A stretch of DNA of 64,000 bases, taken from contig NCIJ01000002.1 of assembly GCA_002282015.1 (NCBI GenBank), positions 124,001 to 188,000 on the forward strand, in the 5' to 3' direction. Positions 54,678 through 64,000 of this stretch are shown in pieces. Position 1 is the stretch's first letter. Each line of letters begins with the position of its first letter. A program made the position numbers and the translations under genes. Under the pieces are notes generated by a model. The model was not told the DNA's origin, searched no databases, and saw only the letters and a program-made list of their open reading frames with translations. The stretch comes from Sulfuricurvum sp. 17-40-25 (lineage in GTDB: Bacteria; Campylobacterota; Campylobacteria; Campylobacterales; Sulfurimonadaceae).

Positions 54678-56030
54678 TTACACACCCTCTAAAATCATTG
54701 CCTCTGAGAGACGCTTAAACGCTGCTATATTCGCACCATCTACAAAGTTTCTCTCTTTACCATATTCTTTTGCAGTCAGGGCTATGCGTTTATAGATCTG
54801 ACACATGATTTCATTCAGCTTTGCATCGACTTTTTCATAACTCCATTTTTCCATTGAAGCATTCTGACTCATCTCAAACTCACTGACAGCGACACCTCCA
54901 GCATTGGACGCTTTACCAGGAGCAAATAAAACCCCCATACGTTGAAAAAGTTCAATCGCATTTGGCTGTGTTGGCATATTTGCCCCTTCGATGACAGCCT
55001 TACAACCGTTATTAATCAATGTTTGTGCATCCAATAATGTCAACTCATTTTGTGTTGCGCACGGGAATGCTGCAAAACACGGGATATTCCAAACATAGTG
55101 TCCACCAGATGGATAATCTGATTTTGCAATGTATTGTGACCCTGGTACCTGAGACGCATAGTTTTCCAAAGATAAGCGACGTCCCTCATCTTTTAAAATT
55201 CGCAGCAGTGTTAGATTAATTCCAACAGGATCATAGATCGTCCCCTCACTGTCACTGCACGTTACTACTTTTGCACCAATATGCTGGAGTTTCTCAATCG
55301 TATGCAAAGCAACATTGCCAGCACCGCTCACAGTACATATTTTACCTACAAACTCTTCTTCCAATTCTTCTTTGAGCATTTCTTGCGCAAAATAGACAAC
55401 ACCATATCCCGTAGCTTCTGGACGTAGAAGAGAACCACCAAAGGTATAAGGCTTTCCACTTAGAACACCATCGTAATTACGGGTAATACGCTTGTATTCA
55501 CCATACAAAAATCCGATTTCTCTTGTTCCAACACCAATGTCTCCAGCAGGTACATCAATACGTGCGCCAATGTAAAGATGCAGTTCTCTCATAAATGCAC
55601 GGCAAAAGTTCATGATCTCAAAATCACTTTTACCTTTGGGATCAAAATCACTCCCCCCTTTGGCACCACCGATAGGTAAACCTGTCAAAGAATTCTTAAA
55701 GATCTGTTCAAATGCCAAAAACTTCAATACCCCTTCAGTCACACTTGGATGAAATCGTAAACCGCCTTTATAAGGGCCAAGGGCATTATTGTATTGAATG
55801 CGATACCCATTATTTACATGAACATGATTATTATCATCTACCCACTGAACTTTAAACTGTATGATACGATCTGGAGTAACTATACGCTCCAAAATTGCAT
55901 ATTTATCAAAACGGTCATCATTTTCTATTACGGGAGACAATGAATTCATTACTTCACTCACCGCTTGTATAAACGTACCGTCAATTGAACAATTTGACTT
56001 TTCTAGATTATCTATTATTTTTTTAATCAT
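54678..56030 (-). CDS. gdhA: NADP-specific glutamate dehydrogenase
   Basis: This 450-residue hexameric enzyme makes glutamate from 2-oxoglutarate and ammonium. The substrate site is GGLRFHPSVTEGVLKFLAFE, with the catalytic Lys in GLPIGGAKGGSDFDPKG near residue 125. PAGDIGVGTREIGFLYG and the Rossmann motif TVSGAGNVALHTIEKL complete the pattern. The length is that of the bacterial NADP enzyme. AAAGGA precedes the ATG. It lies 24 bases after polA on the same strand and could be co-transcribed. With or without GS-GOGAT it provides ammonium assimilation. Confidence 0.96.
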   Translation of the reverse strand: MIKKIIDNLEKSNCSIDGTFIQAVSEVMNSLSPVIENDDRFDKYAILERIVTPDRIIQFKVQWVDDNNHVHVNNGYRIQYNNALGPYKGGLRFHPSVTEGVLKFLAFEQIFKNSLTGLPIGGAKGGSDFDPKGKSDFEIMNFCRAFMRELHLYIGARIDVPAGDIGVGTREIGFLYGEYKRITRNYDGVLSGKPYTFGGSLLRPEATGYGVVYFAQEMLKEELEEEFVGKICTVSGAGNVALHTIEKLQHIGAKVVTCSDSEGTIYDPVGINLTLLRILKDEGRRLSLENYASQVPGSQYIAKSDYPSGGHYVWNIPCFAAFPCATQNELTLLDAQTLINNGCKAVIEGANMPTQPNAIELFQRMGVLFAPGKASNAGGVAVSEFEMSQNASMEKWSYEKVDAKLNEIMCQIYKRIALTAKEYGKERNFVDGANIAAFKRLSEAMILEGV

Positions 56031-56054
56031 CCCAATCCTTTTTCTAAGAAAAAA

Positions 56055-58775
56055 CTATTTTAGTTCACCCCAATGATTCCCAATATTAAACGACGTTTTG
56101 AGGGGAATACGAAGCTTCATAATAGACTCCATAACATCCACAAATCGTTTTCCTAGTTCAGACGCAACGTCTTCATCTACTTCAAAAATAAGTTCATCGT
56201 GTATTTGCAATAGCATTCGTGCACGCAGACCCTCAGTACGAATCATTGTATCAATGGCATTCATCGAAAGCTTAATAAGATCACTTGCAGAGCCTTGAAA
56301 AACAGTATTAACGGCTTCACGCTCATACGCGGCTTTAAGCATCGGTGTCGCACTTCCAAAATCAAAATAGCGTCTTCGATGCAAAAGTGTCTCAACATAT
56401 CCTACGCTTTTTGCCTGTTCTACGACACTCGAAAAATACCCTTTAACACTCGGGAATGTTTCAAAATAACGCTCTATTATTTCTTTTGCTTCTTTGGTCG
56501 TTATACCTAAGGTATCCGAAAGTTTTTTAGCACCCATTCCGTATAGCAGTCCGAAGTTCACGGTTTTAGCAATATTACGTTTTGCACTTGCTTGTTCTTC
56601 CCCAAATAAGGATATGGCGGTTTGCATATGAATATCACGATCGTCATTAAAAGCATTCACTAAAACGTTGTCTTGACTAAAATGGGCCAATAAACGTAGT
56701 TCGATTTGTGAGTAATCGATGCCGATGAGTTTTTTACCCTTAGGTGCCACAAAAGCTTCACGGATACGCATTCCCAATGCCGTTTTTACAGGAATATTTT
56801 GCAAATTTGGATTTTTGGAGCTCAAACGCCCCGTTGCGGTTCCTGTCTGAACAAACGAGGTATAGATACGAGAGTTTGCATCGCTTTTTGCCAAGGCCAT
56901 GAGCGGTTCTATGTAGGTAGAAAAGAGTTTATGATATTCTCGGTATTGCAATAACATAGCAACGACTGGATGCTCGTGTTTTAACCCTTCCAAAACGGAT
57001 TCATCCGTACTGTAGCCTGTTTTTGTCTTCTTCCCATGTGGCAGTGCCAATGTTTCGAACAATATGGTTCCCAATTGCTTGGGTGAGTTGAGATTAAAAA
57101 CCGTACCGCACGCGCTATGAATATTTTCTGTAAGAGATGCCAGTTCTTGAGCTACTTCTAATTTGAAAAGCTCCAAAGCATTCACATCTACTGCAATCCC
57201 TTCTTTTTCCATCCCCAGCAATGTATTGCTAAAGGGAAACTCCACTTCATAGGCTTCCCTTAATGCTTGTGCACCACCCTTGAGTTCCAACTGTTTGCTC
57301 AATACCTCATACAGTCTCATCGTGATATAGGCATCTTCCCCAGCATACTTGCACGCATCTTCAATCGCTACAGAAGCAAAACTGTCCCCTTTTTTGACCG
57401 TATCTTTAAAATGTATCATTTCATGACCAAATAAGGACTGGCTCAAACTGTCCATCGAAAGAGATCGTCCTGAATCACCAAGCCATGCTAAGACCATGGT
57501 ATCGGCATGTATCGCTAATCTGTCAACTTCTAAATATCGTGTCACAAAATGAAGATCAAATTTAATATTATGGCCTATGACCTTACGTTTAAAAATCTCC
57601 GCTATTGCTTTTTTGCCCGCATCAACACTGACTTGATCCCCAACGCCCAAATACGAATGAGAAATGGGAACATAATATCCCGTTTGACCATCCGTACTAA
57701 AACTAAACCCGACCAAAGAGTCATTATGATAATCCAAACCTGTTGTTTCGGTATCAAATGCGATCAATGCATCCACTGGAATCGTTGCTATATGACGTGC
57801 TAGTTCCTCATCCGTATTGAGCAGAAGCGTACACCCTTCTTTAGTCTCACATGCCTTCTGCACGGTATCATTTTTAAGAACTGCAGGTTGTTCTTGGGTA
57901 TCATCAAGTAGTGCTTTTGCCTTCAAAGAGCGTAATACTGCATTCATCTCATAGTGGACAAGATCATCATACAAGGGGAGAAAAGGATTCTCAAAATGCA
58001 TCTCATATTCACTAAAATCCAATGCTTCAAATACATCCGGCTTAAGTGTAACAAGCTTTCTGGAACGAAACGCATCCTCACGATAGGTTTCTAATAATCC
58101 ACGAATACGAGGTGGCATCACTTCATCAAGACGCTCATACATCACATCCAAACTTCCAAACTGAACCAACAGTTTTTCTGCCGTAACCTTGCCAATCCCT
58201 TTTACACCAGGGACATTGTCCGCGGTATCTCCAATGAGAGATTGATAGTCGATAAATTGACTGGGAGTTACCCCGTATTTTTCGGTACAGTGCTTCTCAT
58301 TGAGCACTTTTTTATTGATGGCATCTACAAGAACCACTAAATCATCTTCAATAAGCTGGTACAAATCTTTATCATGAGAGACGATACGCACTGTATGCCC
58401 TTGCTGTCTTGCATGATGGACCACTGATGCAATCATGTCATCTGCTTCATATCCACTGAGCATCAGCGACTTATAACCCATTTTTTCAATCCACTCAATG
58501 GCTATGGGTAATTGTTTGACTAAATCTTCGGGTGCAGGTGAACGGTTTGCTTTGTAATTTGGATCAATGTCGGATCTAAAACTTGGTCCCTTTGCATCCA
58601 ACGCAAAAATCAGATAATCGCTACTGTGATCTTTATGAAGTGAGGCTATAAAGTTCATAAATCCGGTCAAAAGACCGGTTGGGAAACCTTGTTTATTGGT
58701 TAGGGGAGGAAGAGCATAAAAAGAACGGAAAAAAAATCCAAAAGTATCTATAATAGTTATTGTTTTTGTGGCCAT
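56055..58775 (-). CDS. polA: DNA polymerase I
   Basis: This 906-residue protein has all three Pol I domains. The 5' nuclease (about 1-270) contains SGYEADDMIA and DKDLYQLIEDD, and the helix-hairpin-helix GVKGIGKVTAEKLL. The 3' exonuclease (about 300-480) looks active, with AFDTETTGLD (Asp and Glu), GHNIKFDLHF and YAGEDAYITMRLY. The polymerase (about 500-906) shows motif A DYSQIELRLLAHFS, motif B KRNIAKTVNFGLLYG and motif C QIHDELIFEV. It fills gaps in repair and removes RNA primers. It follows the HDOD gene and precedes gdhA. Length is normal. Confidence 0.97.
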   Translation of the reverse strand: MATKTITIIDTFGFFFRSFYALPPLTNKQGFPTGLLTGFMNFIASLHKDHSSDYLIFALDAKGPSFRSDIDPNYKANRSPAPEDLVKQLPIAIEWIEKMGYKSLMLSGYEADDMIASVVHHARQQGHTVRIVSHDKDLYQLIEDDLVVLVDAINKKVLNEKHCTEKYGVTPSQFIDYQSLIGDTADNVPGVKGIGKVTAEKLLVQFGSLDVMYERLDEVMPPRIRGLLETYREDAFRSRKLVTLKPDVFEALDFSEYEMHFENPFLPLYDDLVHYEMNAVLRSLKAKALLDDTQEQPAVLKNDTVQKACETKEGCTLLLNTDEELARHIATIPVDALIAFDTETTGLDYHNDSLVGFSFSTDGQTGYYVPISHSYLGVGDQVSVDAGKKAIAEIFKRKVIGHNIKFDLHFVTRYLEVDRLAIHADTMVLAWLGDSGRSLSMDSLSQSLFGHEMIHFKDTVKKGDSFASVAIEDACKYAGEDAYITMRLYEVLSKQLELKGGAQALREAYEVEFPFSNTLLGMEKEGIAVDVNALELFKLEVAQELASLTENIHSACGTVFNLNSPKQLGTILFETLALPHGKKTKTGYSTDESVLEGLKHEHPVVAMLLQYREYHKLFSTYIEPLMALAKSDANSRIYTSFVQTGTATGRLSSKNPNLQNIPVKTALGMRIREAFVAPKGKKLIGIDYSQIELRLLAHFSQDNVLVNAFNDDRDIHMQTAISLFGEEQASAKRNIAKTVNFGLLYGMGAKKLSDTLGITTKEAKEIIERYFETFPSVKGYFSSVVEQAKSVGYVETLLHRRRYFDFGSATPMLKAAYEREAVNTVFQGSASDLIKLSMNAIDTMIRTEGLRARMLLQIHDELIFEVDEDVASELGKRFVDVMESIMKLRIPLKTSFNIGNHWGELK

Positions 58776-58786
58776 CTTTACTAAAA

Positions 58787-59602
58787 CTATGCCGCTTTTA
58801 TTTCAACAATAGCATCAATCGCTTTTTGTAATTTAACAACATCAAACCCTGCTTCTTCTGCTTTTTTAAGTCCTTGAACAATCGAGCGCTCAGATAACGG
58901 ATCATTGATAGGGATAATGGTTTTGATGATATTAAGTGCTGCCGCGAACTCTTTAACTTCATCAGGCGCTTTATGCGGTGTATCTGAAAAGGATATCATT
59001 TTTACAAATTCATGATCAAAATTCCAGTGAGAAAATATGGCAGCCGTTACTTCTGCCGTTGATGCTTCTACATAGCTACGTTCAACACTTGAAATATCCA
59101 CTGCGACATCAATATCAGATTTAAAATTCGTTACTAGCTCTTCTTGGATAATATCGCTTGCAATAACGATCTTTCCTGTCTCTTGTAAAAAAGAGGCTAA
59201 AAAAAGTTTATCTGCTTTAGTTTTATCTATTTGACTAAACCACTTATGAGACAAAACAGCCTGTAATGATGAAATCTCCGCAAAGCGCTCTGAGCTGATC
59301 CCATAGGGTTCCATATCAACATTCAAAAGCTTACGTACCGAATTACCCAAACCAATAGATCGTGTCATACTCATACCAAATAGTGAAACAGCCTGTGCGA
59401 CATTATTGATCTCACGACGTAAACTGTACAACGGTGAATTTGCCGCTTTTAGTAAATTAGCAACAATCATAGGATCGCCTTCAATAGTCTTCACCAAATC
59501 ACCAATAGAAGATTCAGGATCATTACAAACCCTTTGCATCTCTATGACTGTCTTAGGTAATGGCGGTAACGATTTAATGCTGTCAATCATTGAACTTTTC
59601 AT
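58787..59602 (-). CDS. HDOD domain protein
   Basis: This 271-residue protein is a single HDOD domain (about 10-210), a helical HD-related domain that usually lacks catalytic metal residues and serves in signalling. It opens SLPPLPKTVIEMQRVCNDPE and carries KAANSPLYSLRREINNVAQAVSLFGMS, both typical. No output domain is attached. HDOD proteins are tied to motility, c-di-GMP or DNA-damage responses in several bacteria; here it sits between uvrA and polA, which may only reflect operon history. AAGGA lies before the ATG. Confidence 0.92.
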   Translation of the reverse strand: MKSSMIDSIKSLPPLPKTVIEMQRVCNDPESSIGDLVKTIEGDPMIVANLLKAANSPLYSLRREINNVAQAVSLFGMSMTRSIGLGNSVRKLLNVDMEPYGISSERFAEISSLQAVLSHKWFSQIDKTKADKLFLASFLQETGKIVIASDIIQEELVTNFKSDIDVAVDISSVERSYVEASTAEVTAAIFSHWNFDHEFVKMISFSDTPHKAPDEVKEFAAALNIIKTIIPINDPLSERSIVQGLKKAEEAGFDVVKLQKAIDAIVEIKAA

Positions 59603-59635
59603 TCATGGTCCTTATAGTATAAGCTACTGCGTTTA

Positions 59636-62452
59636 TTATATCTTATTTAATTCAAGAGCTAAATATTTTCCGGTAAAACTTCCAGTTTTTTCCCAATCAT
59701 TTGCTATGCTTTCCGGATTTCCCTGGGCAACCAGAAGTCCACCGCCTGATCCACCCTCAGGTCCTAAATCAATAATATAATCGGCATTCTTAATCATATC
59801 AAGGTTATGCTCAATTACTAAAACTGAATTTCCAAGTTCGACAAAATTATGGAGTACTCTCGTTAAACGGTTTACATCATCAAAATGCAGCCCAGTAGTA
59901 GGTTCATCAAGAATATAAAGTGTCTTTCCCGTGTCTTTTTTACTGAGTTCTTTCGCCAATTTGATACGTTGCGCTTCACCACCAGAGAGAGTTACTGCGT
60001 TTTGTCCCAAGGTTATGTAATCCAAGCCCACATCACTAAGTGTCTGCAATATCACTTTCATTTTAGGGATAGGGGAAAAAAACAGTAACGCCTCACCGAC
60101 ACTCATGTTCAATACATCGGAAATCGTTTTCCCTTTATATTCTACTTGCAAGGTTTGTAAGTTGTAACGACTTCCATGACACGCATCACATTTGACCATA
60201 ATATCAGGAAGAAAGTGCATCTCGATTTTGATTTCACCCTCCCCCTGACACTTCTCACATCGGCCGCCTTTAACATTAAAACTAAAGCGCGATGCTGTAT
60301 AGCCTCTGATCTGTGCCTCTTTAGTTTTGGTAAACAAATTACGGATTTCATCCATAACCCCAGTATACGTCGCAGGATTTGAGCGCGGTGTACGTCCGAT
60401 AGGGCTTTGATCTAGGTAAATAACTTTATCAAGCTTATCAAGTCCTGTGATCTCAACACCTTCGACACGATTAACTTTACGTGCACGGTTTAAAATCTCT
60501 CTTGCCACCGGTAAAAGTGTTTGTAAAATTAATGAGCTTTTACCACTTCCACTGACCCCAGTAACACATACAAAGTTGTGCAGAGGAATCGCAACACTCA
60601 AATCAACGATATTATTTAAAGAGACATTGTTAATATGCATCCACTCTTCTTGAGGTCGTCGATGAAAATATTTGATCTGCTTACGTCCTGAGAGATAATC
60701 CGCAGTCAAGGTATCGCTTTTTTTCATCTCCTCAAGTGTTCCTGCGAACACAACATTACCGCCAAACTTACCGGCACCAGGCCCTATATCAACGATGTAG
60801 TCGGCGGCTTCTATCGTCTCTTTGTCATGTTCAACCACAATAACCGTATTGCCTTTTTCCTGAAGAGAACGCAGGGTCCGGATAAGTTTTAAAGTATCAC
60901 GCTCATGCAATCCAATACTAGGTTCATCAAGGACATACATAACACCCGTCAAACCGCTTCCGATTTGTGATGCGATACGTATTCGCTGTGCTTCTCCACC
61001 ACTGATACTACGAGCATCACGGCTCAAAGAAAGATAGCCAAGCCCCACATCAAACAGAAAAAAGAGACGTTCACGTATCTCATTAAGTATTGATGCTGCG
61101 ATCATTGTATTTTGCTCACTTAGATGATCAAATGTCTTAGGATCAACAAACCATGCATACGTATCTTTTAATGGCATAGTGATCACATCACCAATCCCCT
61201 TATTTGCAACTTTTACCGCCAATGATTCACGTTTAAGGCGGTTAGAGTCACAAATATTACACGGCTTTTCACTCATATAATCCGCGAGATCTTTTTCATC
61301 TTTAAAAATATCATATGCAATACGTACAATCCCAGGCCAGGTTCTATTAATAGGGTGTGATTGCCAACTAAAGGATACATCGTCTACTGTACCGTGTAGT
61401 ATGGCCTTTTTTTGATGTTCCTCTAGCGAATAAAACGGCACCGAAACGTCGATACCAATCGTGGCACAAAAGGCTTTTAGAAACGTAAAGTAATATCCCT
61501 TGTTGAAGCCATAAACTATCTTGATAGCCCCTTTTTCAACCGACAATTCAGAGTCAATGATCTTCTCATAATCCAACGAATAGCGAATTCCCAATCCATC
61601 ACATTCACTGCACGCACCCTTGGGTGAGTTAAATGAAAATGAGAGTGGTTCTAACGGGTCAAAACTCACTTTACAATCAAAACATGCACTGTGTTCACTG
61701 TAGTGTATGAGCTTATCGTGAAGACCGACTTCATCATGGTTTTGGATTTCAATTTCTACTTCACCAAAACTTTCTTTGAGCGCTTTTTCAACATCTTGTC
61801 CCAAACGATCATGGTTTTCATCCTTAACTACCAGACGGTCAATAACCACTTTAATCGTATGTTTTTTAGTTTTAGAAAGCTCTATTTCTTCATCTAAACG
61901 AACCATAACACCGTCTATTTGAGCTCTCACGTATCCTTTATGTCGCAAAGATTCAAAAATATCCGCAAAGCTCCCTTTTTTCTCTCTGACAAGAGGAGAC
62001 ATGATTACAATTTTAGAATCAACAGGCAGCTTTAACACTTGATCAATAATATCTTGTGCCGACATTTTAGTAATTTGCTTGCCGCATAAATGACAATGTT
62101 GAACACCGATTCGAGCGTACAATAAACGTAAATAATCATAAATTTCAGTAATGGTCCCTACAGTTGAACGTGGGTTCTTAGACGTTGTCTTCTGATCTAT
62201 TGCAATAGCAGGCGTAAGCCCTTCTATCTTATCTACATCTGGTTTACCGACACGATCTAAAAATTGACGTGCATACGATGAAAGAGATTCGATATACCGA
62301 CGCTGTCCCTCTGCATACAGAGTGTCAAAGGCCAATGTAGATTTTCCACTACCACTAATCCCAGTAAAGATAATAAGTGAGTTTTTGGGAATTTCTAGCG
62401 ATATATTTTTTAAATTATGCTCACGTGCACCAATAATTTTAATCATGTCCAT
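59636..62452 (-). CDS. uvrA: Excinuclease ABC subunit A
   Basis: This 938-residue ATPase finds bulky DNA lesions for nucleotide excision repair together with UvrB. Two ABC modules are seen: Walker A TGISGSGKS at about 30-38 and TGVSGSGKSS further on, with signatures SISGGEAQRIRIA and TLSGGEAQRIKLA. Zinc fingers occur as CFDCKVSF plus CSECDGLG, and CEKCQGEGE plus CDACHGSR. The Walker B regions read VLDEPSIGLH and ILDEPTTGLHFDD. The start MDMIKIIGA is normal. It lies between the TSUP gene and HDOD, with only five bases to the former. Confidence 0.97.
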   Translation of the reverse strand: MDMIKIIGAREHNLKNISLEIPKNSLIIFTGISGSGKSTLAFDTLYAEGQRRYIESLSSYARQFLDRVGKPDVDKIEGLTPAIAIDQKTTSKNPRSTVGTITEIYDYLRLLYARIGVQHCHLCGKQITKMSAQDIIDQVLKLPVDSKIVIMSPLVREKKGSFADIFESLRHKGYVRAQIDGVMVRLDEEIELSKTKKHTIKVVIDRLVVKDENHDRLGQDVEKALKESFGEVEIEIQNHDEVGLHDKLIHYSEHSACFDCKVSFDPLEPLSFSFNSPKGACSECDGLGIRYSLDYEKIIDSELSVEKGAIKIVYGFNKGYYFTFLKAFCATIGIDVSVPFYSLEEHQKKAILHGTVDDVSFSWQSHPINRTWPGIVRIAYDIFKDEKDLADYMSEKPCNICDSNRLKRESLAVKVANKGIGDVITMPLKDTYAWFVDPKTFDHLSEQNTMIAASILNEIRERLFFLFDVGLGYLSLSRDARSISGGEAQRIRIASQIGSGLTGVMYVLDEPSIGLHERDTLKLIRTLRSLQEKGNTVIVVEHDKETIEAADYIVDIGPGAGKFGGNVVFAGTLEEMKKSDTLTADYLSGRKQIKYFHRRPQEEWMHINNVSLNNIVDLSVAIPLHNFVCVTGVSGSGKSSLILQTLLPVAREILNRARKVNRVEGVEITGLDKLDKVIYLDQSPIGRTPRSNPATYTGVMDEIRNLFTKTKEAQIRGYTASRFSFNVKGGRCEKCQGEGEIKIEMHFLPDIMVKCDACHGSRYNLQTLQVEYKGKTISDVLNMSVGEALLFFSPIPKMKVILQTLSDVGLDYITLGQNAVTLSGGEAQRIKLAKELSKKDTGKTLYILDEPTTGLHFDDVNRLTRVLHNFVELGNSVLVIEHNLDMIKNADYIIDLGPEGGSGGGLLVAQGNPESIANDWEKTGSFTGKYLALELNKI

Positions 62453-62457
62453 ACTGT

Positions 62458-63198
62458 TTATCCTAAAATGATTTTGTACGCCGTAAGGGCGAAAATAATA
62501 CTATAAAAGGCTATAAGTACCTGTTTATAATGCTTAATATGTATTTTTTCCAGTAAATAAATGCCTATCCCGATACCAAATAAGGATGAAATAGCCATAA
62601 CAAGCCCTGCTTGCCAATGTAACATACCTAAAAATCCCAGGGTGACAAACGACGACGTAGAGGTAAATAGCACAAAAAATAAACCAATAGCTGACGCTTT
62701 TTTGAGTTCAAAACCCATAAATGTCACTAATATAGGTGTCATCAAAATTGCACCTCCAACCCCTAACATTCCTGAAAACAAGCCAATAAAACTTCCTATG
62801 ACGACATAAAGAGGTCTATTGATTATTTCAGGTCGCGTAGGCTGTGGAGATGACATTACAAACCGTATAAGCGTAAAGACAACAATAGCTAAAAAAGACC
62901 ATTCAAGCAATACTTCATCTAAAACTTTTACCAGCATTGCACCAAACATTGCTCCGACTAAACCGCCAAAACCAAAATATTTGATGTCACTGATGCTATA
63001 AGTCTTTTTCTTTTTATGCAGTAAAGCTGCCATAAAAGAGCCAAATACCATCTGCATTACCGATAAAACAATTGCTTCTTTGATCCCAAATCCTAGCATC
63101 ATTAGTAGAGGTACACTTACTGTCCCTCCTCCAATTCCAAAAAAACCGGATAAAGTCCCAACTGCCACACCCAAAACAATTAGTTCGATTGTCATCAT
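62458..63198 (-). CDS. TSUP (TauE/SafE) family transporter
   Basis: This 246-residue inner-membrane protein has about eight hydrophobic segments in two homologous halves. The signature GVAVGTLSGFFGIGGGTVSVPLL opens the first half, and IGLFSGMLGVGGAILMTPIL the second. TSUP proteins move organosulfonates, sulfite or related anions; the substrate here is unknown, although sulfur compounds suit a sulfur-oxidising relative. The gene starts the minus-strand block with uvrA. Either of two adjacent ATG codons (63198, 63195) could be used. It is divergent from the cheX-like gene. Confidence 0.9.
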   Translation of the reverse strand: MMTIELIVLGVAVGTLSGFFGIGGGTVSVPLLMMLGFGIKEAIVLSVMQMVFGSFMAALLHKKKKTYSISDIKYFGFGGLVGAMFGAMLVKVLDEVLLEWSFLAIVVFTLIRFVMSSPQPTRPEIINRPLYVVIGSFIGLFSGMLGVGGAILMTPILVTFMGFELKKASAIGLFFVLFTSTSSFVTLGFLGMLHWQAGLVMAISSLFGIGIGIYLLEKIHIKHYKQVLIAFYSIIFALTAYKIILG

Positions 63199-63316
63199 AT
63201 TACGCTTTATGTTCGATTATACATCGCGATTATACTTTAGTTTACCCCTATTCTTTCCTTGCAAATTTACGCTATAATTAAAAAACTTACTCAAATATAA
63301 CTTTATAGGGTTGCCA

Positions 63317-63739
63317 ATGTTACCAATAATTCTGCAAGCTGCTGAAAATTTTTGCATTCACCAAATCGGTTTACCACATACTACTGTTGATACAAATGAA
63401 AAAAAGAGAACACTTATTGCTTATTTAGACATAGAAACCAAAGATGGTGAAAAACATCGTGCCTATTTAGGATGTGACAAGCTATTAATACAGCATATTG
63501 CAGAGATCTACCTAGGTGAAGAAAGCTCAGATGAGGAGACTCTAATGGACATGTTACTTGAGACCACTAATATGATCATCGGGAGTGCAAAAGTTATCTC
63601 TGAAACGTCAGAGGTTAATGCATTTACCATTTCAACACCACATTTTCTAAAAGAAGATTCTTTCACTATACCTTATGACGCGATTCATACAATCAAAATT
63701 GCTGAGGGTGAAATGATGATTGCGATAAAGGCTTTATAA
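63317..63739 (+). CDS. CheX-like CheY-phosphatase family protein
   Basis: This 140-residue protein resembles CheX/CheC phosphatases, which dephosphorylate CheY. The key pair Glu82 and Asn85 is seen in LLETTNMIIGSAK, the ExxN motif followed by the family's glycine. The rest is a strand-helix domain without membrane segments. It is two bases before fliN, so it likely works at the flagellar switch. The ATG at 63317 follows TAGGG, preferred over a TTG at 63311. Whether it is catalytic or only a switch component cannot be decided here. A TATAAT box lies near 63272. Confidence 0.82.
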   Translation: MLPIILQAAENFCIHQIGLPHTTVDTNEKKRTLIAYLDIETKDGEKHRAYLGCDKLLIQHIAEIYLGEESSDEETLMDMLLETTNMIIGSAKVISETSEVNAFTISTPHFLKEDSFTIPYDAIHTIKIAEGEMMIAIKAL

Positions 63740-63741
63740 TT

Positions 63742-64000
63742 ATGGATGAAGAATTAGCCACTTCTACAGAGCCAGGGTTTGATCCACTCAAAGAACTTGC
63801 ATGGATGGATTATGAGGGATTACTTGACATGGAGGTTGAGTTCGTTTCGGATCTTGGGCAGACAACCCTCTCTTTGGGCGAAATACTCAAGCTGGAAAAA
63901 GGATCTGTAATAGATCTTGGAAAACCGGCCGGTGAAAGTGTCGAATCCTACGTCAATCAACGAATTATTGGAAAAGGTGAAGTAATGGTTTATGAAAAAA
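63742..64000 (+). CDS. fliN: Flagellar switch protein FliN, 3' end outside window
   Basis: The first 86 codons are present and run off the right edge. The start MDEELATSTEP is followed by LLDMEVEFVSDLGQTTLSLGEIL and KGSVIDLGKPAGE, the SpoA-type C-terminal switch domain that sits in the C-ring of the flagellar motor. The complete FliN should end soon after the window edge. It begins two bases after the cheX-like stop. It fits with flgL to show that this organism is flagellated. Confidence 0.9.
   Translation, partial: MDEELATSTEPGFDPLKELAWMDYEGLLDMEVEFVSDLGQTTLSLGEILKLEKGSVIDLGKPAGESVESYVNQRIIGKGEVMVYEK

Noticed and set aside
1-64000. CRISPR array, rRNA operon, insertion sequence, or toxin-antitoxin pair
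   Set aside because: I saw no regularly spaced repeats, rRNA sequence, transposase or inverted terminal repeats, and no small paired genes of a known toxin family anywhere in the window.

Overview
The window is a dense, low-GC bacterial chromosome segment that looks like a free-living member of the Campylobacterota (Epsilonproteobacteria), most likely near Sulfuricurvum or Sulfurimonas. The lineage call rests on gene content and order: fur-lysS-glyA-DUF1882-SPOR-aroE (the order I recall from Campylobacter jejuni), a single-chain CcsBA cytochrome c maturation protein, class II DAHP synthase, a long FlgL, a CheX-like gene beside fliN, and TATAAT-type -10 boxes in front of many genes. Nothing looks like a prophage, integrated island, CRISPR array or insertion sequence. 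The genus is an inference that I could not test.

Layout. 1-11000: mixed single genes, namely a partial metallo-beta-lactamase hydrolase, a DUF455 ferritin-like protein, an M29-like peptidase, a SHOCT protein, a DUF234 protein, a SulP transporter, AMMECR1, a response regulator with a ribbon-helix-helix output domain, tRNA-Glu, an iron alcohol dehydrogenase, an MtfA-like peptidase and a lipoprotein. 11100-20800: pseudouridine synthase, tRNA-Leu, flgL behind a sigma-54 promoter, ftsK with an apparent AUU start, acnB and dbpA. 20800-27400: minus-strand pgi and gap, a glycine-zipper protein, then a tight run yfgM-like / beta-propeller lipoprotein / tyrosine recombinase / coaX / hisG. 27500-30600: gatC, an ArsC-like protein and pilT, facing class II DAHP synthase. 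30800-39200: diguanylate cyclase, cvpA, fur, lysS, glyA, DUF1882, SPOR, trpE, aroE. 39200-42500: a hypothetical gene overlapping a molybdate uptake operon (modA, tandem-Mop protein, modB, modC). 42500-51400: PDC-like membrane protein, rhlE-type helicase, DUF4015 glycosidase-like protein, NlpC/P60 hydrolase, a small membrane protein with a K+ channel, recR, dnaJ and hemerythrin. 51400-63200, minus strand: ccsBA, gdhA, polA, HDOD, uvrA and TSUP. 63300-end: cheX-like and fliN (partial).

How it works together. The genes fit a motile respiratory bacterium living at low oxygen. Hemerythrin, cytochrome c maturation and molybdate uptake point to microaerobic or anaerobic respiration. flgL, cheX and fliN belong to the flagellum and its switch, and pilT belongs to type IV pili. 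Most of the rest is housekeeping: DNA repair and replication, chorismate and amino acid synthesis, central carbon metabolism and translation.

The most useful observations come from reading DNA around genes: an exact TTGAT-N4-ATCAA box centred at -41.5 from the inferred hemerythrin start; a GG-N10-GC sigma-54 element before flgL; an ftsK reading frame with no ATG, GTG or TTG at its true N-terminus; repeated decamers upstream of acnB; and an orphan REC-RHH regulator. I found no clear multi-gene system that is entirely new. The best candidates for something undescribed are the REC-RHH regulator, the YfgM/BamB-like pair, and the membrane protein carrying a PDC-like domain that appears to be cytosolic.
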